From Omphiscola glabra (Eukaryota; Mollusca; Gastropoda; Lymnaeidae), in the NCBI GenBank assembly GCA_964017045.1, contig OZ024794.1:31786315-31850314 (forward strand): a stretch of 64,000 nucleotides of DNA, given 5' to 3'. Each line of letters begins with the position of its first letter. Within the stretch, counting starts at the first letter, position 1. Shown one piece after another: positions 36,562-51,600 of the stretch. A model generated the notes under the pieces. It did no database searches. It saw only the letters and a list, made by a program, of their open reading frames with translations, and was not told the DNA's origin. Both the position numbers and the translations under genes were made by a program.

Positions 36562-37845
36562 CTGCAGATAAAATCATAAAATGTTCAAATTTGTTCATGT
36601 ACCAAGCATTTTTTGCCCGAAACTTCTAGTATATATATTATAAGAATGATCTATGCTGACATAACGCTAAGGAACCGAAAATATTTTGATACTTTCGGAT
36701 TCTTAAAAACAATCATATTTATTTTAAATTATATTACGGAAATCGAATAAATTTAAGTGCGCAAAAAATAATGATATATCCGCTTTTCTTTTAGTAAAAT
36801 TTAAAGTATTATTATTATAAATTACAAATACATATAATGAAACAACTTAGGAAATATATTATGCATTTTAAATGCGTTTGAAAGTTATGCAAAAAAATAA
36901 TAAATTAAAAAAATATCATAAAAGAATTACACAGTAATCACATTTATCCGGAAAACCTAAACATCAGTTGTTATTAGTGCTTTCTTTAGTGTGTTGGCAA
37001 TAATGCGAAATAAAATTAAAATTAATTATGTCTAAATAATCACGCAAATTACGTCATATTGCGAATTACGTATTTAGCCAAAGCTAAAAGTTCTCTGATT
37101 TTAAAAAGAGCGTGACAAAACTAATAATGTATATTCCCCTTGTTATAAGTAAATTTAATAAATAGAATTGATTGCTTTTTAAATTGCTAAACTTAAATAC
37201 TAATTTAGCTTTGTATTTTTAACATTTAATTGTTTTTTTTACTTTTTATTCGTTCCAAAAATAAACTTTTACGAAATTTTTAAAGTATCAAAAACTCTGC
37301 ATTTAAAAATAATTTATAAAAGAATATGCCGATTAATTAAATTGTTGCAGCAAAACTACTTAGAGACATAACATTTTTAATGCACTTATCACTCATCGTA
37401 AAAAGAACAAAGCATTTTAAATGCAATAAAATTCTTTTTGCGTAAGTAAAGGCGGTACAATCCAGTTGATGATTATTTTTAAAAACTTCTCTCTGTGTGT
37501 GTGTGTGTGTGTGGGGGGGGGGGGTTAATACGATACATTTTGCCCAGTGCAGCACAAGATAAGCCTCAGAATGACTTTGATAAATAATTAACCTTCTTCG
37601 ATACATATATATCGGGGGTAGGAAATTGAGTTTATACATTTTTACTTGGATGACATTATCTTTCAATCCAATGACATTACAGTTGTAAAAAATAGATGCT
37701 ATATTCTCCTTTGACATATGAACAAATGTTTACCAATTAAGAAAATCAATGATGTTAACAAAACGTAAATGCTTTTACATAATTGCACCTATGAATATCA
37801 AAACCCAATCATTTACACAAGTGAAAATTTAATTTTCAAAAAAAC
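36562..37845. other. AT-rich spacer upstream of pseudogene C
   Basis: No exon 12 or other family exon found on either strand. A GT/poly-G tract lies at about 37494-37525. Confidence 0.6.
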
Positions 37846-37849
37846 GATT

Positions 37850-38850
<1,001 letters not shown>

Positions 38851-39620
38851 CACCTGTCACCGGCAAAAATTGGGGTCTGGCAGCGGCGTTGTGCGAAAAA
38901 AAAGGGGGAGGGGGTGAAACCATCATCTTTCTTGCAAATTATGCGTAAAACTATTTTCGTAAGAAAGTGTCTTAAATTCAGGTTTTGCCTCGGGCGTAGC
39001 TTTTGGTTGCAACGGCCCTTGCTGGCATCACTTTATACTGTCTCTAATCCCATCTAGAACATGGTTCCACTTCCTAACATGTCCCAATATAACCACAAGC
39101 TTTGACAAAACGGATTTTTTGTTTGTTTTTTAATTCTTTGACCAAAATATTTTACCACAAAGCCAATACCAAAATTTCTAAGGTTAAAACTGAAGATTGA
39201 AGACCTGCAGTACTAGGTCAATCAGTGTTTACTTCTCTGAGAAACACCAGTTCACCAATGGACAACAACAAGCCTAGTGGCAGTGTCTGTTCTCGAGTGT
39301 CAATTATATATATAGTTGATTATATATTAGCAATTTATTACACTGAAGATAAAATGTTACTTTTTAAAAAAGAAAAATGAAGGCATTAGCATAAATGTTG
39401 TAGTTTTAATAAGACGACCTACTGCAGGGATTCTCAAACTGGGCTAAATGTATCACTGATGCTAATAAAGTTGCTAAAATCAGTACACATGTAACACACA
39501 GACAGAGACACATGTATACATCCAGTCTGTGCTACAAAACGTGCACGAGAGGGTACATCATCTCAAAAGTTAATTTAGTTGGTATCGTTTACGAAAAATT
39601 TGAGAGCACATGGCTTAATG

Positions 39621-39631
39621 TAAATAAAAGG
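39621..39631 (+). promoter_or_regulatory. TATA-like box upstream of copy D
   Basis: TAAATAAAAGG, 62 nt upstream of the ATG. It is identical in sequence and nearly identical in spacing to the copy B element. The surrounding 5' flank is shared with copy B back to about 38.86 kb. Confidence 0.5.
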
Positions 39632-39682
39632 AGTGGGTGCTGGGACGAGCCATTTTAGTTATTTGAAAGTTTCCGACCAAGT

Positions 39683-42600
39683 ATGTTAACTCTAAGGGTG
39701 TACGTCGCCCTTGCCTCCTTCTGTGTGTGGGTCGTCCACGGCGCCACAGAGCTGCTGCAGAATCCTGGCTTTGAGAATGGCATCAGCAACTGGCTTCACG
39801 ATGGCTTTACGATGACCGCTGATACGTCACAGAAACACGGAGGGACCACATCCGCTAAATGTACAGGAAGGTCGGTAAAACATATTTCATTGTAACCTCT
39901 TAGCGGGTTTCGTGTGGAAATATTATTATTATTATTAGTTGGTTTTATATAGCGCATTACCCAAGCCTAGGGCTAGGCTCACTGCGCTTCACATAAAAAC
40001 TAGCAATTACAGAAACGCAAACATCTAAATACAACAGTTGTTGAAAAAAGTTGACATAACCCACCCATGTACGCTGGGTTTTCTTTATAAGATCTTATTG
40101 TGAACATTATGGACTTGAAATTATTTTTTTTTCGCATTGTTACCGAGAACGTAACAAGTAAATAACTTTTATTTTAACTTTTTTTTGTCGTTAAATGCTC
40201 ATGCCTTAAGTAACACAGTCACAACGTTACGGTTCTTTTTTTTCGTTTTTATCACGGATTTTTACAATAATTTTAAGTAAATAAATTAAATTCCAATTTT
40301 TTTTAGTCTTATCTTTAGTGTTATATCTACATAGCCTTATCTTTGTTGTACTTAATTTAGCTTTGGCCAGTGTGTACCTAGAGACAAGCGTGTCTAAAAC
40401 TTTTAAAACATGTGTCCGTATCTTGGCCTTTACCAATTAATCGCTACAACGGACTGAGTTGAGAACCAGATAAATAAGACATAGAATGTCTTAGCATTAA
40501 TGCAGACTTTGACATCAAAAAGAAAGAGAGAATTAAAAATAAAACGCACACATTTATTTTAATTTTTGCCAGAAATCTGATTTTTAAGAAAAATTGTTCA
40601 AGAAAATTAATTGATGCAAATTTTGACTTTTTAGCATTTAGCTTTTCAGTTTTATAAAAAAATAAAATAATTTAAAACTACATTTTGAAACCACAGCATG
40701 ATCAACATAAGTGCTTTCGATTCAAAATGTATGTATTAATATGTACTGTCAATTTATCGAGCGCAAAGGGTTAAGGATACTTACTACATTATGGGGTAGA
40801 AACGTATTATGTCCTACAAGTGTAAGTTAGGGGGAGGGGCGCTTGTTCACCTGGGTTCAGCGGGGTATTTAATTTACCCGAAACATGAAATTTGTACCAG
40901 CGCCCATGACTCACAACGGTCAACCACAGCGATGTCACGTGTGTGAACGTCTTGCTGCCACGCCACTCATTGCTCAGAGTACTTTTGACTCGGTCGAGTC
41001 TCTTTATGCAACATTAATAATCAAGATTAAATACATAGCTACTAAGCAGAGCTAAAGAAACAATAGCTCTCCTTGAGACAAAAATAAAATAATTCCTCCC
41101 ACCCACCCCTTTTCCTTTTCATAAAGTCTATTGATCTTTAAATAAATCATTAATCCCTTTCTAAGTCCTCCGCCTGACAGATCGGAGAACTGGATGGGTC
41201 CAGCACAGATAGTCACCATCAAGCCCGGTGGTCGCTACGCTTTCAGTCTATGGGTCCGTCTGGTCAGCGACTTCCCGGGCAGCATGTACCAGACAGCAAC
41301 TGTTAAGATCAACTTCAAGTGGAAGGACACGGGTCAGTGTGGGGGTTCTTCTGCAATGGAATTATTTTTTTACAGCAATAGTATGTTTACAACATTGTTT
41401 AAAATGAGATCACAACTTGCGATTCTGTGCAACTATAAATGAGTCATCTATAATGATACATGTATATGACTTATCACACGTTCTCAATTTTTAAAAAAAT
41501 TTTAAATTTGGTTGTTAACAGAAAAACTATTGTAAAACTGACTTCAAAAATTGTTATATATTTTATTTTGCAGTTAAGGATTCTTTACCAAACTCATAAT
41601 TTAAGAAATATTTGAAATTTTCAAATTGATTATGTTCTAAACTTCTGTTATAGTAAAATTTATCCGGACAAAAAGTTTCATTTTGGTTTCGTTGTCATTA
41701 GAGTGAAATCCACCACACACACAATATTTTTTTTTCTTGGTAAGAGAGAACAAAATTAGCTGCTTTAATGTTGGCAAATGTACACGATTTCTTTCCGACC
41801 AGGTGCTGACGACTATTTCCCAGTGACCAGTCGAAATTTCATCCGTGCTGCAGATGGCTGGGTACAGGTCGGCGCTGATTTTGTCGTTCCAAACCGAGGT
41901 GATTAACTCTATGGCCTTCATTTCAGGTTTTTTTCAGCCGAAGGGGGGGGGGGAGGGTTGGGGGGAACCAAAATGTACCCGGAATGTTAAGTTGTTTATC
42001 ACTGGAGGAGCCACAGTACATCACAATTAACTGAAACCTGAAAATTTAGAAAAAAGTGTGTGGGGGGGGGGTGGGGTTTACCCAAATTACGCCCCTGATT
42101 AACTCGAATCATTTCATACTAGATATGGCACTGCAAAATTGCTGGAAGAATTAATTTTTTTGACAAAATTTATCATTTCCGCTTAATACTTACAATATTT
42201 CTGAAGTGTTAAGCTTGGTAAATTGTTTGATATATACAAATATTATATTTTATGTGTTTTAACAGTTTTTATAGCATACTTTAAACCAAATGACAGTTTT
42301 TTAGTAACTCTGAATGGATGTAAACTAAACAGTACAAACTATTATTCGATATCACCGTCAGAGTACAACTCCGCAAAGATCTACCTGGAAGGATTTGCCG
42401 CCAATGTCGACTATTACGTTGATGACGCCAATCTGACGGAAATCCCGGAAGACACGAACTGGAAGGCCGAAGCTGATCAAAGGATTGAGAACCTTAGGAA
42501 GAGTAACATTCAGTTTAAGTAAGAAATGTCCATTCTTTTCAGTGTCATTTAACACATAGCGATGATTTATTTTATGAGGTTTCCGAATGATTGACTAGTG

Positions 42601-45600
42601 TAATCACTTGCATGACATATAGTTATTCAACTAATTTGCATATTCTATTATTTTTTCAAATAGTTTTTATAATATTCATTATCTCCCTCCCATTAATTAT
42701 TTTACTACAGCTTCAATGTCGCATCCAACTTGAACAAAAATGATCTAAAAGTTCAGGTGAGATGTTACAATTTTTAAAGTTTCTATTCAAGTGAAGGGCC
42801 GAGTAGAAAAAGTACTTAAGTTACAATTTTTCAAAAATGAGTTAAGGCAGGCATTGTATTTGATGACTTCTTCTGAATCATTCATGAAAATATCATTCAT
42901 GAAAAATGTCCAAAAGTGTTTGATTCAGATTTACTTCGAGCAGCTTTTAAGGTATTTAAATAAGAATTTAAAAATTTTAAACTCAATTTTCTCAAAACTG
43001 CAAAAATACACTTAAGTACTTTTTCTACTCGGCCCTTCAAGTATAACTATCGACTTTAAATAAAAACTGAAAGAAATATGAAAATATGTTTGGTTATATT
43101 TATTTAATATCCGTTAATGCAGTCAATATAGTTCAATGAGTTTAATATATTTTTATGCATTCAATTTTTTTTTGTGTTCAGTGTGATTCTGTTTTAACGC
43201 ATAATAAATCTTTAACAAACATTTCTAACAAGGAAATTTGGGACAGTGGCGTAAAAAAGGGGGATGTGAAGGGAGTGTTCTTTAAATTGTGGGGCGTAAT
43301 TTTAGGAAAACTCTATAGCAGGTGCGAAAATAAACTTCGCCCGCCTCTGGTGGAACCAACCCTCTCTACTGAGTTTGCGGGAATTAAAATACTTTTATAC
43401 AAATTGGCGGGGGAAAATGTTATTAATCTCCAAATGTTACAATGCATAAAACCTCAAGCTAGGATACGTTCACACCAAATCTTAAGTTGCTTCTATTCAA
43501 TCTTTATTCAGCTTAAAAGTAGAAATATGATTAAAATCAATAGTCGTAAATCATCAATGATCAGATCGATCACACCAAGCATCTGTTCGGGTTCGGCTCC
43601 CAGATGACAGCCGACTACATCCTCAGCCCGGACTTCCGTCAGTTCCAGAACATTGCGTACTACATGTTCAACTGGGCCACGATACAAGAGTACAAGTGGC
43701 CTTACAACAGGGGGACCAGGGTAAGTACATGTTCAACTGAGCCGCAATACCAGAATACAAGTGGTCTTACAACAGGGGCGTGTATGCGCTAGGTTGAGTG
43801 AGTCATCAATATCGTATAACGGAAGGGGGGGAGACAAGGGTAAGTACATTTCTCAATTTGGCCCCTATACAAGAATACAAGTGGCCGTTCCATTCCGGGG
43901 AGGGGGGGAAGCTAGGTTAAGTGTATTATCTATACCAATGGCCATACAACAAATAATTTTTCATCCAGCTTTTTGGCTAGGCTAAAATTTACTATTACCA
44001 TGAAACTGTTTAACTTACAAAGTCATATTACTTTTTAAACAAAAAATGTATCTTAGTCAATTTAAAATTATTACTAAATTTTGATCTAAATTGCATTTAT
44101 TTTTCAACTGTAATTGCTACTAAACCCACTCGTGTGTCAAGACCTGTCCCTGCTCATTGATTTTGAAAACGTTAACTTACGCAATCGTTAAAAATTGATT
44201 TTTGTGCATTTGTTTTTAAAACTCCACAGGAAAGTCCAAATTTTTCAGTGGCAATTGCAGCAACTGACGAACTCAGAAAACATGGGTCGGTAATTTTATG
44301 ACTCTGGATGCTACTTTTATAACTGGGGTATGTCGCGGTATAAATTTCAAGAACCACTGTCCCGAAATTCTAGAAGAAAATAATCGATTAGAGGTCACGA
44401 ACAAGGTTTAAGGTTGATGGTGTGAACATTCGCTGCTTTAAGTGGTTCAGTACGGGTCTTGTGTGCATTTCTAAAGTAGCTTAATTAGAAGGAACTTATA
44501 ATATCGATATTGCCAGTGTAACTAAAAATATCCATTATTATATTATAGATACATTTTTCCTAACTGAGAATAAAAAAACTCACAAGGTCATGGCAAAGAA
44601 TGATTAAAACATTTTTTTAAACATTTTTTAATTTAAATCCAACTTCTAAACATGCAGTCTCGTTACTGAATTTTTTTAGTTGAATTCCGGTTGAAATCTT
44701 AAGATTTTTTTTGTGTCGAATGAATGCATTTTAAATTAACATTACAATTATGAGGAGTTGTAAAATGGATCACGTGATCATTCCTTAAAGATTTTTTTTT
44801 CCTTGACCAGCCTCAATGTTCGTGGTCACTGCATGTTCCGTGCAGTTCCAGGCAATCAACCTAACTACGTTAACTCCATGACTGGCCAGACGCTGAAGGA
44901 CACAGTGGATGAACACATCAAATATATCACTGGCGTCACTAAAGGGAAGTGAGTAGATAGCGTCTATAACTATATAGAGTTCTTTTTAGCATTTGAGTTG
45001 GCTTCGTCAAAAAGTTCAATTGGGGGAAATGGTGGGGGGCTCTTCAAGTTTCTAACGAAATGTGGCATGGGGTCGTATGGTGTGGCATGGGGTCGTATGG
45101 TGTGGCATGGGGTCGTATGGTTGTGGCATAGGGTGTTATTATGTGGTCTAGGGTGGCCTAGGGTGGCATTGGGTGGTATGGGGATTTCGAGGGCATGAAA
45201 TGCCACATAAATATCTTATTATCCGGGAATACATGTACATCAATATTACTGTTATATGCCCAGTAGAACAGAGTAGAGATTAAAAAATAAAATCAATACA
45301 GGGTTATTTCTGGCCACCACGGCTCAGACTTGTCTCGACCATGAAGTTGGCGTCACGGAATAAATGTGCTGTAAAATTTTTACCTGCCCGCCCCTGTCCT
45401 GCCTGGGGGGGAAAGTTTGCTAACATTTGAATGCGTTCCATTTGTTTGCAAGAATCCCGATATTTGACACTATTTCTAGATTATCTGTACTAGAACGTTC
45501 CTAATTAATTCCTATATCGAGCCAGCAAGACTTCTAAGCAGATAGACTTAACGAGACTAACCGAGACATAGACTAAGCGATACTTTTAGATAGATACACG

Positions 45601-48600
45601 TGACGCTTATATTATTGTGTGAATAATTTGAGTATTTTACCTTATTGCCACTTCTTGCTTCTGATTTCAAATGTTGTATTTGTATACAAATTTATTCATA
45701 TAATTACGTATTGTTTCGTCTACAAACCAACTATCAACACAGATTTCATCTTTATAACCATAACGGTACAAACAAATTTTAAATAATTATTTCATTTTTG
45801 TTCCCTTTGGATAAATAAGAATTAACAGTTATCGTATGAATATTTATATATAATTTATATTTGAATTGATTTGTATGTGTTCATTTCTTCAACTTTTAGA
45901 CTAGCGCACTGGGACGTTGACAATGAACTTCTTCACGGTCATTTCTTCGAGACCAAGACAGGTGACCCCAACTACACCCATCACATGTTCCAGGCCGTAC
46001 ACGCCGCTGATCCTGCTCCAAAACTATTTCTCAATGATTACAATGTGGTGGCTTTTGGAGAGTCTACATATGTGAGAGATCTTTTAGGTGCCTATTCTCG
46101 CTTACTCTCATTCTCTCTTACTCTCTCTCTACCTAACGCTGCAGCCCCTCCTCCTCAAATTCTCTTCCACTTTCCAAGTCACTGTAGCCCACCCACCAAC
46201 TCACTCTCTTTCTGGTTCTTTCACTCTTTCTCGTTCTCTCTTACTCAAATTACACCAAATGACAGTTTGAACATTGATGTATTCATAAAAAATGTATCCA
46301 TCCAATATGCAGTGCTATTAGTTAAATGTAAAATCAATTGTTCAAGTTTTTAAGAACATTGACCCAATTAATTTCAGCAGGAAGAATCGAAATGTAATAC
46401 TGCACACAAACGATCTTGTGCTGAAAGTCGTTTGCATTTGTTGTGCTCTGCAAATAATTTTTCAAGGGTTGATTTTGAGAGATATCTAATGCACTATGGA
46501 TTTTTTTTTCTATAAAATGGAGATATGTTTGATGCCAGCTTATTTATTTTAATTTTGTTTACTGACTAGCTCCTAAACTTAGTTTTGTGAAACTCTATGT
46601 ATAACTGGCTGATCTTTTTTGATAGTAAAATGTATCAGTGTCTTCTTTCCCAAAACGTTTCTGGCACGACCGATCAACCTCAAGCTGACTGTAAACGATG
46701 CAATTATGCCACAGAAATAACGACATCTGTTGGAATGGCTGTGAGTTTGTCAGGAAAGATATCTTTTAAACCTGTGTTTAGATGACGTAAATGTCTCTCC
46801 ACAGGCCTACTTGAGCCAAATTAACGAGTTCAAAGCTGCCAATGTTGGGCTCGGGGCCGTTGGAGTACAGAGCCATTTCCCGACGTACCAGGCGCCTGAC
46901 CCAACCCTGATAAAGGTTGGTCATTATCTGCATAATTGTATAATAAAATAGTATGATGTTTGCAGTACTGACCTAGGAAAAAATTGTGCTATAGGCAAGA
47001 GCAAAAAATACCGTCCTTAAAATCATAAATGTTGATAGGCAATCTATTTTTACTGCTACCACAGTTTTCTAAGAAAATAAAGGTCTCATAATTTTAAATT
47101 ATGTATTCGAATGATTAGCAAATTTAAATAATTGTTGAAAAAAATATTTTACAACATGAGTTTAAAACAATTTAAAAAAATGTAAAAATAAATAACTTCT
47201 CCAGCTGGTAATATGTGAACGGAAGAAAATAATTATTCACAGAATCGCTTGGACCTGCTCGCTCAACCTGGTCTTCCCATCTGGATCACTGAACTGGACT
47301 TGGCGGCACATGATGAGAACACACGAGCCGATTGGTGAGTTGGGTTATTCACATCCAACGAACTGACATTGTAACAGAGGAATATAGATGAACCGTGCGT
47401 CCTAATTTCATGCATAGGTTTGATTTCAGCCATAAATCAGGGGAGCAATGACATACGACCTCCAGAGAAAATAGAATATGTTCTGACGTGGTGTGTTATG
47501 GCCTATATAAATTTGGTCTGTATAAATTGTCCCCGCCCACTCGTTTTCCCCAAATGCCTGAAATTAAATTGTTTAAACAGAAACATTGTTTCCATCTAAT
47601 GGTTGTAAGCCATGTCTCAGCTATTCGACATACAATGTTTTTTAATTTTTTTTTACATTAAGCTAGGTATTACATATTGCCCTACCCATTACTCCTGTAT
47701 TGGTGATAGGATGAACCAAGGTGCGACTCAGGTACATCTAAAAGTTCTCGAGTCACACCCTGTCTCAGTGGTATGATGAGAGATCTGAGAATGATGAGAT
47801 CTGTGAGAGCTTAGAATGACGAGATATGGGAGATCTGGGAAAGATGAGTGTTTTGTAGACTAAATTGAGTATACTATACGATACCATATTTTCTTTAACA
47901 ATACCAATAACAGAGCTAGTTGCCAATTTTTTGGAAATTATATTTTATAAGTGCCTTCATTAAAGTTTAAATTTTTATAAAACTTATAATGTTATATTTT
48001 GCCTGTGTCAAAATGGATTTTGATTTTAAAAAGCCACCAGTAGAGGCATTAGATCAATGCTATAAAAAGGAGCTATTTTCCATTGCTAAAGATTTAGGAA
48101 TAAGAGTAGTTCATTCGACATTAAAAAATACTGTAAGGGATATGATCATCGTCCATTTAGTGGATGAGGATATGTTGTCTGAGGACGAACTGGCCTCAGT
48201 CACACAACCGCATGAGTCCAAAATGGAGCTCCAAATGAAGCTTAAACAAATGGAGCTAGATGCTCAAAGAGAGAAAGAAGAAAAAGATAGATAACTATAC
48301 ATAAAATTAAAAGAAATGGAAATTAAGACCAATTTGGGAGCAATGGAAAATAGACTCACAGCTCCAGCCGGTCAGGGTTGCGATGCAATTAAATTTGTAA
48401 AAGTAATACCGAAATTTGCAGAAAAAGAGGTGGACCAATATTTTGCACAGTTTGAAATAACTGCCCAAAATGTTAAAATGCCTGAAAACATGTGGTCTAC
48501 CTTACTGCAGCCGGCACTGACTGGTAGGGCAGCCGAAGTTTTTGTGTTCTTGAACGCGGAACAGCGTGGGTTTTTTGGGGGTTTTTTTTCGTCCCCGAAG

Positions 48601-51600
48601 CATACCGTTAAAAGTTTAGGGAGCTGTGGAAACGGGATGGCCAAACTCATGTCGAGTTCCTCCGGGAAAAGGAATGACTCCTGGATAAATGGCTACACGC
48701 AACGAACATCGATGAAGACTTCAAAAAGTTCAAGAACCTTTTTCTGATGGATTAGTTCAAGAATTGTGCTCATGAAGAAGTACGAACACATATTGCAGAC
48801 AGTGGCGAAGGTGACGCACATTCGGCAGCAGTGTTCGCTGATGACTTCCCCATCTCACATCAACTCTCAAAGAAACCATTTGACCCCAAAAACGAAAGCC
48901 ACAATAGGGCAACAGCATCGACTTAAAGCAAACCTCCACAAAAACCATATAAGCCCGGTTCAAAAGAAACGAGTGCAAAAGACACATGTGCCTACTGTAA
49001 AAAGGAAGGACATACGAGCGATGAGTGTTGGAAACTCAAGAAGAAAACGGAGAAGACCACACATCCTGGTACACCACACAAAGTCTCCGCTTGTACGTCT
49101 CGTCATACATCTGGAAATACTTTTTCAAAAGTCAAAAGTTTTGGCTCTCCAGATGTCCATACAAACTTCAAAGAGGATTGTCACAACTCATCAAATAGTT
49201 TAAATATGAACAATAAGGCTAGTTTTACTGACTCCAGCCATGTTCCTGCTTCGACTGCGAGTTTTATGAGCTTGTCGCCAAGATCCTTTTGCTCCAAGAA
49301 GAGATCTACCTCCAGAGGGCGTCTTAACGAGGACTTGTGTGCACGTTTTGACGACTCTACACAGCGTTTTACTTCCACTACCCTAGCCGAATGTTCTCAA
49401 GACTCCAACAAGAGTTTATCTATCAAGGTCCAAAATTTTACATCAGAAAATACTGATGACATACAAGACTTCACGCCTTTGATATCGGAAGGATTTGTAT
49501 CACTGCCAGGTGATTTTTCTAGTCTACGACCAATCAAAATCTTATGAGATGCAGGTGCTTCACAGTCTTTATTACTTGAGGGCACACTTCCCTTATCTGG
49601 ATCTAATGCTACTGGAAGCAACATCATGTTAAGAGGCGTAGAGCTGGGATATATCGATGTACCTCTGCATCTCATCTATCTCAAATCAGACCTAGTCTCC
49701 GGACCTGTTGTTGTAGGTGTCCGACCAACATTACCATTGGACGGCATCTCGTTACTGCTAGGCAATGACTTAGCTGGTTGGAAGGCGAAAGCCGAACCCA
49801 TCGTAACCCATGAACCCTGTCTCATCGAATCTCAAGAAGAAGATCCAGAAATATATTCATCATGTGCTGTTACCAGGCCAATGAGTTTAAAGATCTCTGA
49901 AAATGAGAGGTCACCAAAAACGAATAATAGCCAATCTGAAATTGATCTGGGAACGACATTTTTAGCCAGTCTTAACGAAGAAACAAAGGATCACAAAAAC
50001 ACCAGCTCGAAGGCAGCGCATTGGAGAGCGGAAGAATGATCCAGAAATCGTTAAACTTCGAGAGAACGCTATGACCAAAAACTGAAACTGAGCAATTCAA
50101 TGTTTGTTACTTTTTACAAGATGACATACTTATGAGGAAAAGCTGACGAAGAATGGAGGATTGTTCACCAGATTGTAGTTCCTTCACTTTTCACGAACGA
50201 AGTCCTCAACTTAGCCCATGATTCTACACTTTCAGGCCATTTGGGAATGAACAAGACATATCACAAATCACGTCACACTTCTTTTGGCCCAAAATCAAGA
50301 AAGATGTGGTTGACTACTGCAGATCATGCCATACTTGTCAAGTGGTAGGGAAACCAAATCAGAAGATACCAGCAGCTCCTCTTCAGCCCATTCCAGCGTT
50401 TGAAGAACCTTTCAGTCGTGTCATAATAGACTGCGTTGGGCCTCTGCAAAGACAAAATCTGGTCACCAATACTTGCTGACAATCATGTGTGCGTCAACAA
50501 GGTTCCCAGAAGCTATTCCTCTTCGCAATATCAAGACTCCGAACATCGTCAAAGCCCTGACATTGTTTGGTCTTCCGAAGTATGTACAGTCTGACCAAAG
50601 AAACAACTACCAGGCTGGACTATTCAAAAGAAGTTTTGAACCAATTGGGTATAGAACACTGCTTGTCGAGTGCGTATCATCCTGAGTTGCAGAGAACACT
50701 TGAGCGATTCCATCAGACATTGAAGAACATGATGAGAACGTAGTGCCTAGAACAATAGAAAAACTGGGATGAAGGTATCAACATGCTACTGTTCGCCGCA
50801 AGAGAAGCAGTTCAAGAATCACTTGGATTCAGCCCCTTCGAACTGGTGTTTGGCCATACGGTTCGCGGCCACCTCAAACTTTTAGAAGACAAGTGGATGT
50901 CATTGACACCCACTGAAGGACTTTTGGACTATGTCTTAAAGTTTAAAACTAAACTGTTTAATGCCGTTAATTTGTCTAAATCACATTTAAAATATTCTCA
51001 ATCTAAAATGAAAGTTGGGTATGACAAAAGGTCAAAATTCAGACAGTTTGCTTCAGGGGACAAAGTGCTTGTACTTTTGCCAATACCAGGACAGGCATTA
51101 CAAGCTAAATATTTTGGCCCTTATGTAGTTGAGTCCAAACTTAATGACTTAAATTACATTGTGTTAACACCAAATCGTAGAAGAAATAAACAGTTATGTC
51201 ATATTAATATGTTAAAAGAATATGTAGAAAGAAAATGTGATGATAATTGTCCATCCTCAGAAACTAATGTTAACACAATCTCAACTGTAACTTCAGTACC
51301 TAAAGAAAATGTTACTGAAATCTTTGATAGTGTTCCAGAAAAAGTTGGTCATTACAAACTTAAAAATTCAGAAATACTGGCCAATATAGATCAGAAACTT
51401 GTACATTTGTCATTGTCGGAAAAAGATGTTGTTAAGTCTGTTATTGCAGATTTTGTTTCACTTTTTCCTGACATGCCTAAAAAAGCCAACATTGCTGTAG
51501 ATGATGTTGACATTGGTATGCAGTTTCGGTCAAGCAACGTCCCTATAGGGTCCATCCGGAAAAACTTGAAATAATCCGGTCTGAAATAAAATACATGCTT

